DNA from: Caballeronia sp. TF1N1 | GTDB lineage: Bacteria; Pseudomonadota; Gammaproteobacteria; Burkholderiales; Burkholderiaceae | Direction: 5' to 3' | Assembly (NCBI RefSeq): GCF_022878925.1 | Contig: NZ_CP084628.1 | Location: 620,001-684,000, forward strand | DNA: 64,000 bases | In this document: piece after piece, positions 27,408 to 35,704 of the stretch | Position numbering within the stretch: the stretch's first letter is position 1 | Layout of the letters: every line of letters begins with the position of its first letter | The notes under the pieces: model-generated | What the model saw: the letters and a program-made list of their open reading frames with translations, nothing else | Told to the model about the DNA's origin: nothing | The model's database searches: none | Translations under genes and position numbers: made by a program

Positions 27408-27445
27408 AAAAAGGGGCTGCGATCATGAGATCGCAGCCCCTTTTT
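27408..27445. terminator. Bidirectional rho-independent terminator
   Basis: Perfect 17-bp stem (AAAAAGGGGCTGCGATC and its complement) with a 4-nt loop, flanked by A- and T-runs, so it works on both strands. It lies 18 bp after bphP and 38 bp after the convergent porin gene. Confidence 0.95.
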
Positions 27446-27483
27446 TATCGCGTGATGCTAGGGCAACAACGAAGCACGCACGC

Positions 27484-28638
27484 TTAGAAGCGGTGACGCA
27501 AGCCGACCGCCGCCGCCACCTGATTCTGTGTCGTCGAAGGCGACAGCGTGTTGATCATCGCGACATTGGCGCCTGCATTGCCAAGCTCGCCCGAAGCATG
27601 CTGATACACGCCTTCGACGTACACATCCGTGCGACGCGAGAGCGAGTAATCCGCCTTGAGCGACACCGTATGCCACTTCGGATCGCCCGAGCCGTTTGCG
27701 CCGTCGATCTTGCCGTCGGTGTACGCGTAGGACGCGTCGAGATCGAGAGCTGGCGTCAACGCATAGCGGCCGTTCAGTTCGAAGTTGTTCATATGCAGGT
27801 TCGTGCCGCCCGGCAACGCGAACGTGGAGCCGCCTTGCGACGCCGCGATCAGGTTGTCGTAATGCGTATTCGTCCACACGAAGCCGACGGTCGCCGGGCC
27901 ATAAGCGTAATTCAAGCCTGCGCCGAAGGTGCGTTGCTGATCCGCGGTCAGATTGTTGTTGCTGCCTTGACCCGCCGCTACCGCGCCGCCCGTATTGCCC
28001 GTGCGCGAGTTATTGATTTGCAGGTAAGACGCCGCAAAGTTCAACGGACCCGTGCTGTACGAAGCACCCGCGCTCCATGCGCGGTTGTTCGAGAACTGGC
28101 CGGCGTCATTGCTAAAGCCATACAAGCCGCCGAACTTGAAGCCGCCATAGTTGGCGCTTTGATACTTCACTGCATTCTTGATCGAGAACGAGTTGTCGAG
28201 GTTGTCGTTATCGAACGGATGCGCCGTCAGGTTATTGCCATAGCCGCCGCCCGGCTCCGACAAGGGCGCGAGATAATCGACCATGGAGTCGTATTGGCGA
28301 CCGAGCGTGATCGTGCCGTACTGGTCATGTTGCAAGCCGACATACGCCTGACGACTGAACATGGAGTTGCTTTCGCTATAGCTGCCGTTGTTGAGGTTGA
28401 AGCCGCTTTCCAACTTGAAAAGCGCGCGCATTCCGCCACCCAGATCTTCAGACCCGCGCAAACCGAAATACGTGTCCGATACCGAACCACTGCCTTGCTG
28501 CCAGTTACTGTGTCCCGCGGAGTTGTTGGTGTAGACGAGGCCCGCGTCGAGCGTGCCGTACAAGGTGACGCTGCTTTGCGCCTGAGCCGTGGCGGCGAAT
28601 GTGCCAAGAACGCCTGCGATGAGAAGAGTTTTTTTCAT
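27484..28638 (-). CDS. Gram-negative general porin (Burkholderia type)
   Basis: 384 residues. Signal peptide MKKTLLIAGVLGTFAATAQA, mature start QSSVTLYGTLDAGLVYTN, then GLRGSEDLGGGMRALFKLESG and terminal Phe (VGLRHRF). It is a paralogue of the porin at 19198-20343, with the same layout including AHPFDNDNLDNSFSIKNAVKY. It is an outer-membrane diffusion channel. The 5' region is long, AT-rich and full of short repeats, suggesting regulated expression. It ends at the shared terminator with bphP. Confidence 0.96.
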   Translation of the reverse strand: MKKTLLIAGVLGTFAATAQAQSSVTLYGTLDAGLVYTNNSAGHSNWQQGSGSVSDTYFGLRGSEDLGGGMRALFKLESGFNLNNGSYSESNSMFSRQAYVGLQHDQYGTITLGRQYDSMVDYLAPLSEPGGGYGNNLTAHPFDNDNLDNSFSIKNAVKYQSANYGGFKFGGLYGFSNDAGQFSNNRAWSAGASYSTGPLNFAASYLQINNSRTGNTGGAVAAGQGSNNNLTADQQRTFGAGLNYAYGPATVGFVWTNTHYDNLIAASQGGSTFALPGGTNLHMNNFELNGRYALTPALDLDASYAYTDGKIDGANGSGDPKWHTVSLKADYSLSRRTDVYVEGVYQHASGELGNAGANVAMINTLSPSTTQNQVAAAVGLRHRF

Positions 28639-28841
28639 GGTTCTCTAAGTGCCCTGCTAAGTGTTCATGTTCAAGACCAGGCTTCTTCAAGATCAGGCTA
28701 CCGCGCAAGCAGAAGCTCGCTCCTCAAGAAACTTGAGGGACACTATATGTGAGCACTTCGCTTATTCCGCTGCGGTCGCCAGGAAACAATATTTTGCTAA
28801 AACCGCACTAAGCTAAGTGGACGCTTCATATCCCTTTAAGC

Positions 28842-28982
28842 TCAGACGCTTAGGTCTCTTGGCGAGTAATACAGACGAGGTTTCGTGTTGTGCATGAACG
28901 ACGGCATTCCGCCGATCCACGCAAGAGCCATTTGCGAGACATGCGGTTTGTTGTTGGCGATCGGGTTGTTACGCTTCGTCAT
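28842..28982 (-). CDS. Possible 46-residue small protein
   Basis: Starts MTKRNNPIANNKPHVSQMAL and ends NTKPRLYYSPRDLSV. It is basic and without hydrophobic stretches. A GGAG lies 11 bases and an AGGA only one base ahead of the ATG, so ribosome binding is uncertain. It lies upstream of the porin on the same strand. No family recognised; it may be chance. Confidence 0.25.
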   Translation of the reverse strand: MTKRNNPIANNKPHVSQMALAWIGGMPSFMHNTKPRLYYSPRDLSV

Positions 28983-29017
28983 GTCCTAAAGAACTCCGAA
29001 TTGCAGTCCAGGGACAG

Positions 29018-29048
29018 GGGCGACTTCGCGAGAGGAAGCCGCCCTTTT
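29018..29048 (+). terminator. Terminator-like hairpin with no obvious upstream gene
   Basis: GGGCG-A-CTTC ... GAAG-C-CGCCC, stem of nine pairs with one mismatch, 7-nt loop, followed by TTTT on the plus strand. All annotated neighbours are on the minus strand, so an unannotated plus-strand transcript may end here. Confidence 0.35.
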
Positions 29049-29153
29049 ACGCTTTGATTGCGCTTGATTGTCAAGCGTCGCTTAACGCGCTTTCATGACT
29101 TAAGGCCCTTAAGCCGCGCGCTTGGGAAATGCTAAGAAAACGCTAAAGAAAAC

Positions 29154-30950
29154 TTAAGAAGCGCGCTTGACGAATTGCGCGACGAACGTGCGCGTCGAGT
29201 CATCGGCGAAGCGGACGGCAACGCTTTCACCGCTCATCATTTCCACGGTGCCCACGCCATAGCGACGCACGCGAACACGATCGCCCGCTTCGAAAGTCTT
29301 TAGTTTGCCCAGCGGCTTCGACGCTTCATCGACGCGTGCGTGCTCACGTTCTTCACGCGCGCTTATGCTGATCTCCGGCGGATGCAGGCAATTATCGCAA
29401 GCGCCGCATGTCTTGCCGCCAAGCTCGTCCTCCGGCGATCGATAATTCATCTCCGCCTGACGCAGAAGCTCATGCGACTTTGCATCGTCGATATCGGCAG
29501 CGAAATAGTCGAGCACGATGCGCCAGCGGCATTGCGCGCTCTGCACGTACGTGATCATTCGTTCAAGCACCGCGCGGTCACGCTCCGCTCTCGCGGTGTA
29601 CGCGCCCGCTGCTTGATCGAGATGCGCGAAGGCCGCGCCATCGTCGATGAGTTTCATGCCGCCGCGCTGCGTGCGCCGCGTCATGCCGAGTTCGTTCAAC
29701 AATGTTGCCGCCACGCGCAATTTGTTCGCACCGATATTCGGCATCGCTTCCTGCAAGCGTTCAAGCGGCTTCTGCAGCGTGTGACCAGCGTCTTCCTTGG
29801 CGAGCTTGCATACGGTTTCGGCCACGAGTCGAATAGTCTCCGCACTCGGATAGCGGCCACCGAGAAAGAACTGCTGAACCTGCTTGTCCTTCATCTCGAA
29901 GAGCAGAATGCAATCCGCAGGTTCGCCATCACGGCCCGCGCGGCCTGCTTCCTGATAGTACGCATCGAGGCTGCCGGGCATCTGCGCATGCAGCACGAAG
30001 CGAATGTCCGGCTTGTCGATCCCCATGCCGAATGCATTGGTCGCCACCATCACGCGCACGCGATCTTCCATGAAAGCGTCCTGCGCTTCCGAACGTACAC
30101 TCGCCGCGAGCTTGCCGTGATAACGCTCGGCCTCCACGCCGGCATCGACGAGCGCGGCATGCAGCGCCTCGCACTCGGCCACCGTCGAGCAATACACAAT
30201 GCCGCTGCCTTGCATTGCGCTCACGCGTTCGATTGCACGCGCGCGTTTTTCCTCGGGATTCGTCAACTGCTCGACGGAGAAATGCAGGTTCTCGCGATAC
30301 ACGCCCGTATGAATCACGTTTGCATGGCGCATTTGCAATTCGCGCACGATGTCCGTGACGACCGCGGGCGTCGCGGTTGCCGTCAGCGCGAGCACGGGCG
30401 GTCGGCCCAGCGTCTTGACCGCATGAATGAGTTCGACGTACGCGGGACGGAAGTCGTGTCCCCACTGCGAGATGCAATGCGCTTCGTCGATCACCACGAG
30501 CGGAACTTCGGGCATGCCATCGGCAAGAAGTGTTGCGTTGAACTCGGCATCGACGAGACGCTCGGGCGTGACGAACAGTATGCGAACCGCATGATCGGCG
30601 ATGGCCTGCATGGCTTCGCGCGCTTCGCTTGCCTTGAGCGTGCTATTCAGAACCCTCGTCGCCACGCCCGCTTCCGCGAGCTTGGCAGCCTGATCGCGCA
30701 TCAACGAAATGAGCGGCGATACCACGATTGTCATGCCTTCGAATTGCAGCGCCGGCAGTTGATAGCAAAGCGATTTGCCGGCGCCTGTCGGCATGACGGC
30801 GAGCGTATCGGCGCCGTCGAGCACGCTTCGAATGACCTCTTCCTGACCCGGCCGCAGGTGCGGAAATCCGAATACCTTGAGTAGTGCCTTTTCCAGTTCG
30901 GCGTCGAGCGGTCGCGACGAACGGCTCTTGCGTGTGCGGCTATCGTTCAT
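29154..30950 (-). CDS. recQ: RecQ-family ATP-dependent DNA helicase
   Basis: 598 residues. Walker A MPTGAGKSLCYQLP (near 54), DEAH box VIDEAHCISQWGHDFRP (near 150), TATATPAV, and motif VI QEAGRAGRDGEPADC. The RecQ zinc-binding region follows (CRWRIVLDYF ... CGACDNC, near 495-525). In place of the HRDC domain the C-terminus has a small GDRVRVRRYGVGTVEMMSGESV module, as in the shorter RecQ paralogues of proteobacteria. It unwinds DNA 3'-5' in recombination and repair. The gene may be the second RecQ of the genome; that cannot be checked here. Possible co-transcription with the small exported protein gene downstream of its promoter is not indicated, since both start separately. Confidence 0.93.
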   Translation of the reverse strand: MNDSRTRKSRSSRPLDAELEKALLKVFGFPHLRPGQEEVIRSVLDGADTLAVMPTGAGKSLCYQLPALQFEGMTIVVSPLISLMRDQAAKLAEAGVATRVLNSTLKASEAREAMQAIADHAVRILFVTPERLVDAEFNATLLADGMPEVPLVVIDEAHCISQWGHDFRPAYVELIHAVKTLGRPPVLALTATATPAVVTDIVRELQMRHANVIHTGVYRENLHFSVEQLTNPEEKRARAIERVSAMQGSGIVYCSTVAECEALHAALVDAGVEAERYHGKLAASVRSEAQDAFMEDRVRVMVATNAFGMGIDKPDIRFVLHAQMPGSLDAYYQEAGRAGRDGEPADCILLFEMKDKQVQQFFLGGRYPSAETIRLVAETVCKLAKEDAGHTLQKPLERLQEAMPNIGANKLRVAATLLNELGMTRRTQRGGMKLIDDGAAFAHLDQAAGAYTARAERDRAVLERMITYVQSAQCRWRIVLDYFAADIDDAKSHELLRQAEMNYRSPEDELGGKTCGACDNCLHPPEISISAREEREHARVDEASKPLGKLKTFEAGDRVRVRRYGVGTVEMMSGESVAVRFADDSTRTFVAQFVKRAS

Positions 30951-30970
30951 GAGTCGAAGATGGCGAGGGC

Positions 30971-31258
30971 TTAGTCTTTCCAGTCTTTTCTTTTCGAATC
31001 GGCCTTGCCAGAGCCACTGCTCTTGGCGTTCTTCTGTTTCACGCGTTCCTCTTCGGTACGCGCGAGCGTCGTGGGATCGGTGCCTGCCTTGCCTGCGGCG
31101 CCCGCGCCGCCTGCGGTGCCAGCCGACTTGCCGGATGCGCCAGTGCCCGATTGCGTGTTGCCCGGCACGGTGCTCTCTTCAGCATGCGCCGCGATGGAGC
31201 CGATGAGTCCGGTCAACGCAACGGCGCAGCACAGGATGGAAGACGCTGTCTTTTTCAT
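30971..31258 (-). CDS. Small exported Gly/Ala/Lys-rich protein
   Basis: 95 residues from ATG 31258, with GAGGT eight bases upstream. Clear signal peptide (MKKTASSILCCAVALTGLIGSIAAHA); the mature ~65 residues are low-complexity, starting EESTVPGNTQSGTGASGKS and ending in a lysine-rich tail. It is periplasmic or surface, function unknown; such proteins are common and poorly conserved in Burkholderia. It precedes recQ by 20 bp in the same direction. Confidence 0.8.
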   Translation of the reverse strand: MKKTASSILCCAVALTGLIGSIAAHAEESTVPGNTQSGTGASGKSAGTAGGAGAAGKAGTDPTTLARTEEERVKQKNAKSSGSGKADSKRKDWKD

Positions 31259-31608
31259 TGTCGATACCTCGATGGAGGCTAGCGCGTACGCAGGAGTTGC
31301 CGCGCTGCCTTCGAACAGCATCAAAGCAATCAGCAGACCCAGCACCGCTTGCTTGAAGAAAGCGCCAAGGCAATGAAGAAATTTCCCGTTGATTCTCCCG
31401 TGCTTTGCATGCGTTCCACGCCTCGAACGGTCGTTCGGAGAAAGAATGAGGGAAAACCCGCTCGATGCCAAAAGGTGCGGAAACGAGACCAGATAAGCCT
31501 CACCGCAAGCTGGTTTTCAATTGGAAACAATTTCGAAGAAGGTAAAGCGAACCTTCGGAACGTCAATTGCTCAGATCTTTACTTTACGAATTGAGCAGGA
31601 AAAGGACT
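31259..31608. other. 350-bp divergent intergenic region
   Basis: Lies between the small exported protein (minus) and a hypothetical gene (plus). The plus-side 100 bp is AT-rich and probably holds the promoter. On the minus strand the exported-protein frame stays open upstream to 31471 and encodes a hydrophobic stretch (AVLGLLIALMLFEG), but the signal peptide and ribosome binding site place the start at 31258. Confidence 0.4.
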
Positions 31609-31923
31609 ATGAAGAAAGGCATCGATGCCGCCATCCCCGAGTTTCGACAGCGCCGAACCGCGCAACTCGCAGAAAGCGAACTCAGACATCTGGAATTGAT
31701 TCTCGCAAGCTATGCCGGGCCGCCCGACGTGGCGCCGGGACGCTTTCCGACCGGATATTGGGACAAACGCATCGCCCAGCTCGATGCCGACTACGATCTC
31801 GTCCCGTCGCAGTGCCATCGCGTCGCCTCGCTGCAACGCAAGCTTGCTCTTTTGGATAACGCGCTCGACTCCGCGTACCCCGAGTCGCATGAGGACGCTC
31901 AGAACCGGCGCGCAGCCGCCTGA
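31609..31923 (+). CDS. Hypothetical protein
   Basis: 104 residues from ATG 31609 with AGGAAAAGGA immediately upstream. It is a soluble, charged protein beginning MKKGIDAAIPEFRQRRTAQL, with a helical LAESELRHLELILASY and a C-terminal region rich in Arg and Leu. No family recognised, no membrane segment or cysteine cluster. It converges on the next gene with 25 bp between. Confidence 0.65.
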   Translation: MKKGIDAAIPEFRQRRTAQLAESELRHLELILASYAGPPDVAPGRFPTGYWDKRIAQLDADYDLVPSQCHRVASLQRKLALLDNALDSAYPESHEDAQNRRAAA

Positions 31924-31948
31924 GTTTGGTCCGTTCTAGGCCCACCGA

Positions 31949-32338
31949 CTACTTTGCTCGCCGGATGGCCATACGCGCCACATCCGCCGCGAGATCCGCG
32001 CAAAGCTCGGCCCACTTGCCGAGCAGCGATGAATCGTTAGTCAGGAAGTACGGCGAGCCGGCCCAGACCGGGCCGTTTTCATCGTCGTAAGCCACTTCGA
32101 AGATTCGCAGGTCTTCGTCATCGCCTTTGCCCATTGCGACGAGTTCGGCAAACGAGTGAACGTGTTTTAGCGCGACATCGTAGATGCCGATGCCGCGCAA
32201 GACCGCCATCACCGTCTTGCCGATTCGCCATGCCGCTTCGCGGCTGTCCGCCATGACGAAGGCCACGCCTTCTGCCGGCGTTTCAAGTGTGATCCGGAAA
32301 AGCCGGGTCCTGCATTCGTTGCTGAGTTGGGTATTCAT
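31949..32338 (-). CDS. Hypothetical protein
   Basis: 129 residues from ATG 32338 (in-frame upstream codons to 32437 are proline- and alanine-rich and unlikely). Soluble, starting MNTQLSNECRTRLFRITLET, with AEGVAFVMADSREAAWRIGK and a central acidic segment DDEDLRIFEVAYDDENGP. No family recognised. The DSREAAWRIGK stretch resembles small modules that bind nucleotides or ribosome-associated factors, but I cannot support a function. No strong ribosome binding site is visible. Confidence 0.65.
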   Translation of the reverse strand: MNTQLSNECRTRLFRITLETPAEGVAFVMADSREAAWRIGKTVMAVLRGIGIYDVALKHVHSFAELVAMGKGDDEDLRIFEVAYDDENGPVWAGSPYFLTNDSSLLGKWAELCADLAADVARMAIRRAK

Positions 32339-32633
32339 GGTCCGCAAGCTGGCGCGCCGCTTTGGCTCTACTCCAATCGAAGAAAGAGCCGCCGCGAGGC
32401 ACGCGTGTGTCGTGGACGCGATCGGCGCCTGAGGCACTGTCGCGTGTTTGTCGACCCCTTAGAGCCCCACAATAAGCCGTTGTTCCCGAGTGAAAGCCAT
32501 TCGTCTGCGCGTAGTGTGCACCACGCGCCGGGGGACCGCGTGAAGCGGTTTGTAATTGCGCCGGTGCGCGTCGTGGAAGCATCTAGAATGAGGAACGATC
32601 CATCCCGCGTGCCCACCGAAAAAGGCGCCATCC

Positions 32634-33650
32634 ATGACCGATCATCCCCACGCAGCCGACACACAGCGCCAGTTGCAAACCTGCATCTCGGTACGCGACA
32701 TCGGCAGCTTCTTCGTCGGCGGCGAGATGCTCACGCTAAGCGGCATGCCGCATCGCGACCGCGTCAGCACGAACCAGGGCGCGGTGCATCCTGTCGATCA
32801 GAATGGCGAGATCATCGCGGGACAGATGTACGTGCAATACATCAGGCTCGAGCGTCCCACCGGACGATGGCCGCTCTTGCTCTGGCATGGCGGCGGCATG
32901 AGCGGCGTCAACTGGGAGACCACGCCCGACGGCCGTCCCGGCTGGCAGATGTTCTTCCTGCGCTCGGGTCTGGATGTGTATGTCTCCGATGCGGTCGAAC
33001 GCGGACGCGCGTCGTGGGCGCCGTATCCCGAGGTATATGCCGAAGCGCCCTACTTTCGCACGGCGCGCGAGGCGTGGGAAGAAACCTTCCGCTTCGGCCC
33101 GGCGGGCTCGTGGCATCCGGATGAAGCGGCAAGACGCTCGCACGAAGGCGTGCGCTTTCCTGTCGGGCGGATGGAAACCTTCATGCATCAGTTCGTGCCG
33201 CGCTGGGCGACCAACAATGCCCGCACGCAACATGCTTATGACGCGCTCATCGCGAGCCTCGACACCAGCATCATCCTCACGCATAGTCAGGGCGGCAACT
33301 TCGGGCTGACGGCCGCGCTCAATGCGCCGGAACGCGTGAAGGCGGTGATCTCGCTGGAGCCATCCGGCGCGCCGTCCCCTGACGATCACGACGCCGCTCT
33401 TCTGCGCGATGTGCCGCATCTCTTCCTTTGGGGCGACTATCTCGATCAGCATTCGTTTTGGGTCGATTCGGTGCCGAACGTCCGGCACTGGCATGACGCG
33501 CTGGCCGCGGCGGGCACGGATGTCGAATGGATCGATCTGCCCGCGCGCGGCATTACCGGCAACTCTCACGCGCTCATGGCCGACGACAACAGCGACGCCA
33601 TCGCTGCGATTGTGCTCGAATGGCTGCGCAAGCACAGCCTCGCGGCCTGA
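32634..33650 (+). CDS. Alpha/beta-hydrolase (esterase)
   Basis: 338 residues, no signal peptide. Oxyanion-hole motif LLLWHGGGMSG near residue 83, nucleophile Ser in LTHSQGGNFG near residue 219, acid in LFLWGDYLDQ near 265 and catalytic His in ITGNSHALMADDN near 310, so the triad looks complete. It should hydrolyse an ester or similar bond; HGGGMSG with a large lid between TPDGRPGW and RMETFMHQF suggests a bulky substrate. It is a single gene converging on a small exported protein. Confidence 0.87.
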   Translation: MTDHPHAADTQRQLQTCISVRDIGSFFVGGEMLTLSGMPHRDRVSTNQGAVHPVDQNGEIIAGQMYVQYIRLERPTGRWPLLLWHGGGMSGVNWETTPDGRPGWQMFFLRSGLDVYVSDAVERGRASWAPYPEVYAEAPYFRTAREAWEETFRFGPAGSWHPDEAARRSHEGVRFPVGRMETFMHQFVPRWATNNARTQHAYDALIASLDTSIILTHSQGGNFGLTAALNAPERVKAVISLEPSGAPSPDDHDAALLRDVPHLFLWGDYLDQHSFWVDSVPNVRHWHDALAAAGTDVEWIDLPARGITGNSHALMADDNSDAIAAIVLEWLRKHSLAA

Positions 33651-33662
33651 GCATATGCGTCC

Positions 33663-33953
33663 TTACGATCCCGTTATGCCGTTCGCCGAATTCGCATGCC
33701 CCATGATCGCCGCGATATTGCCGATGGCCGGCTGCACATAAACGGGCGGCGGTGCATCGAGCGGCAGCGGCGCGGGGCCGGAGTACATTGCGTGCGGGTA
33801 GACCGGCAGCGGCGGCGCGCTCTGCGCATTGGAAGCCACGGGAAACACGGGCCCGCCCACGATACCCACGCCAATGAACGGATGTGCCTCTGCCGCCGTC
33901 ATGCAAGCGGCGCTCAAGGCCAGTGCCAGCGTGATGTTTTTGATCGTCTTCAT
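33663..33953 (-). CDS. Small exported proline-rich protein
   Basis: 96 residues from ATG 33953 with GGAG seven bases upstream. Signal peptide to about residue 23 (LALALSAACMTAAEAHP), then a Pro/Ala/Val-rich mature part with PPLPVYPHAMYSGPAPLP and PPPVYVQPAIG. No catalytic motif. The composition suggests an envelope-associated structural or wall-contact protein. Function unknown. Confidence 0.7.
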   Translation of the reverse strand: MKTIKNITLALALSAACMTAAEAHPFIGVGIVGGPVFPVASNAQSAPPLPVYPHAMYSGPAPLPLDAPPPVYVQPAIGNIAAIMGHANSANGITGS

Positions 33954-34035
33954 GTTCGTCTCCTGTTGTTTCCGGTTCGTCGATGAAGCCATTCTGCGAG
34001 CCGAAAATGAGAGAAGAATGAGGACGTAGTGCAAG

Positions 34036-34239
34036 TCAGAAGAGTTCGGTATCCATCGGCAGCAGGTTGATCCACTTGACGGCGGTGCGCCGCTCGACGC
34101 CATCGTCGTGAATGGAGCGAATCATGACGCGTTCGCCGCGAGCCTCTCCCAACACTTCGACGATACGGTTACGATAGCGCGCGAGCGTGCCTCTGAGTGG
34201 CTTGCGTCTCTTGCGCCTGCGGGTTAAAACAGCGTGCAT
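34036..34239 (-). CDS. Small basic hypothetical protein
   Basis: 67 residues. N-terminal Arg/Lys-rich stretch (RRRKRRKPLRG) and a C-terminal part, RNRIVEVLGEARGERVMIRS ... VKWINLLPMDTELF, that reads like a small beta-barrel fold rather than a random frame. No clear ribosome binding site ahead of ATG 34239. Nothing convincing is on the other strand. Confidence 0.5.
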   Translation of the reverse strand: MHAVLTRRRKRRKPLRGTLARYRNRIVEVLGEARGERVMIRSIHDDGVERRTAVKWINLLPMDTELF

Positions 34240-34350
34240 GGGCGTGACAGCGATTTATGACGGCATCATCATAACCATCGCCGCGCACAGGCTCAAACAA
34301 ATCTCCCGTCTTCGAGCGAATTCAAGCAAACCCAAGCGAGCCGCCACACC

Positions 34351-34821
34351 ATGCGACGAATCACAGTACGAACTTCTCCCGTCCATGGCCGGGGCGTTTT
34401 CGCCCTCGCCGATCTACCCACCGGCGCGCTGCTGCTCGAATACAAGGGGCAGCGGCTGACGTGGAAGCAGGCGCAACGCAGCCATGAACGCTCGACCGCC
34501 GAGGACGGTCACACCTTCTTCTTCGGTCTCGACGATGGCAGCGTGATCGACGGCGCACGCGGCGGCAACTCCGCACGCTGGCTCAATCACAGTTGCGCGC
34601 CGAACTGCGAAGCCGAGCAGGACGGCGAGCGCGTCTTCATCTTCGCCATCCAGCCCATTCGAAAGGGCGATGAGCTCTTCATCGATTACCGCCTGACGGT
34701 GGAAGGACGGCGCACGGCGGCAATGAAGCGGCTTTATGCATGCCGATGTCAGGCATCGGGCTGTCGGGGAACGATGTTGTCGGCGGGAAGGAAGTGCCTC
34801 GCCGACAACGTCGACGCTTAG
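34351..34821 (+). CDS. SET-domain protein-lysine methyltransferase-like protein
   Basis: 156 residues, almost only the SET domain. [24 protein letters not shown], then the pseudoknot strands [18 protein letters not shown] (near residue 72-90, SAM and active-site Asn-His) and [10 protein letters not shown] (catalytic Tyr). A post-SET zinc motif [10 protein letters not shown] is at residues 130-139. The fold transfers methyl groups from SAM to lysines. Eukaryote-like SET proteins are found scattered in bacteria; their targets are mostly unknown. Its stop overlaps the convergent SDR gene by 4 bp. Confidence 0.92.
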   Translation: MRRITVRTSPVHGRGVFALADLPTGALLLEYKGQRLTWKQAQRSHERSTAEDGHTFFFGLDDGSVIDGARGGNSARWLNHSCAPNCEAEQDGERVFIFAIQPIRKGDELFIDYRLTVEGRRTAAMKRLYACRCQASGCRGTMLSAGRKCLADNVDA

Positions 34822-35579
34822 ATTTGCGCCATCCCTCCATCGACGAACAACTCGGCCCCGTTCACGAAGCTTGCGTCAGCGGATGCAAGAAACACCACCG
34901 CGCGTCCGATCTCACGCGGCTCGCCCAGTCGCGCGAGCGGCACCGACGAAGCCAGATGCGCATACAACCCTTCCTGCTGACCTTCGGGCACGATGCCCGC
35001 AAGCCCCGGCGTGCGCACCGGGCCCGGGCTCACCACGTTCACGCGAATGCCGCGATCCTTCAAATCCAGAATCCATGAGCGCGCGAAGTTACGCACCGCC
35101 GCCTTGCTCGCGCTGTAGACGCTGAAATTTTCCGTGCCTTGAATTCCAGTGGTCGAGGCCATCAGGACGACCGAGCCGCCATCCACGAGCAAGGGCAAGC
35201 TCTTTTGCACCGTGAACACGAGCCCCTTCACGTTGGTTCCGAAAATGCGGTCGAAGTGCTCCTCGTCGATCTGCGAAAGCGGCACCATGTCGCCACCGCC
35301 TGCGTTCGCCACGACGATATCGAGCCGCCCCGCACGCTCGCGAATCTCGCTGAAGACGCGGTCGAGATCGTCGAGCTTCGATACATCCGCGCGAATGCCC
35401 GTCGCGCCCGCGCCAATGGCCGCGACCGCCGCATCCAGTTCCGCCTGACGACGGCCTGTGATGAACACCGTCGCACCTTCCGCCGCCAGTTCCTGCGCCG
35501 ACGCGAGACCAATGCCGCTCGATCCGCCCGTCACCAGTGCAATCTTGTTTGCCAGCTTGCCTTGCGTTTCTTGAGTCAT
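34818..35579 (-). CDS. SDR-family oxidoreductase
   Basis: 253 residues. Cofactor motif TGGSSGIG near residue 17, NAG near 92, catalytic Ser in LMASTTG near 141 and Tyr-Lys in YSASK near 154-158; complete classical SDR triad. Likely NADP(H)-dependent because of GRR after the second strand ([12 protein letters not shown]). Divergent from the LysR gene at 35705 with a palindrome between, so probably its target. Substrate unknown. Confidence 0.93.
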   Translation of the reverse strand: MTQETQGKLANKIALVTGGSSGIGLASAQELAAEGATVFITGRRQAELDAAVAAIGAGATGIRADVSKLDDLDRVFSEIRERAGRLDIVVANAGGGDMVPLSQIDEEHFDRIFGTNVKGLVFTVQKSLPLLVDGGSVVLMASTTGIQGTENFSVYSASKAAVRNFARSWILDLKDRGIRVNVVSPGPVRTPGLAGIVPEGQQEGLYAHLASSVPLARLGEPREIGRAVVFLASADASFVNGAELFVDGGMAQI

Positions 35580-35641
35580 GATGTTCTCCGATTCGATGAG
35601 TTAAGCCGGCGTCGTCGCCAGCGCATGAACGTCACTGTACA

Positions 35642-35655
35642 AACAATGGATTGTT
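35642..35655. promoter_or_regulatory. Palindrome in the SDR/LysR divergent promoter
   Basis: Perfect inverted repeat AACAAT-GG-ATTGTT, midway between the SDR (start 35579) and LysR (start 35705) genes. Position and symmetry fit an operator for the LysR protein. Confidence 0.5.
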
Positions 35656-35704
35656 GAATAAAGTCGTCGAACGCGATTACTTTATCCACCTGCGTAGATA
35701 ATCA

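Larger units (their letters stand above)
28639..29153. other. Repeat-rich 515-bp intergenic region, porin / recQ
   Basis: Markedly lower in GC than its surroundings. It contains three copies of CTAAGTG (28645, 28657, 28813), a perfect hairpin CCTCAAG-AAA-CTTGAGG at 28722-28738, CGCTTGA-TTG-TCAAGCG at 29061-29077 and CTTAAG-GCC-CTTAAG at 29099-29113. The CTAAGTG copies lie in the porin leader or promoter and are candidate regulator sites. A possible small ORF and a terminator-like hairpin are listed separately. Confidence 0.6.

Noticed and set aside
29340..30884. 514-codon plus-strand frame
   Set aside because: Antisense to recQ, no domain pattern; recQ motifs on the minus strand are complete.
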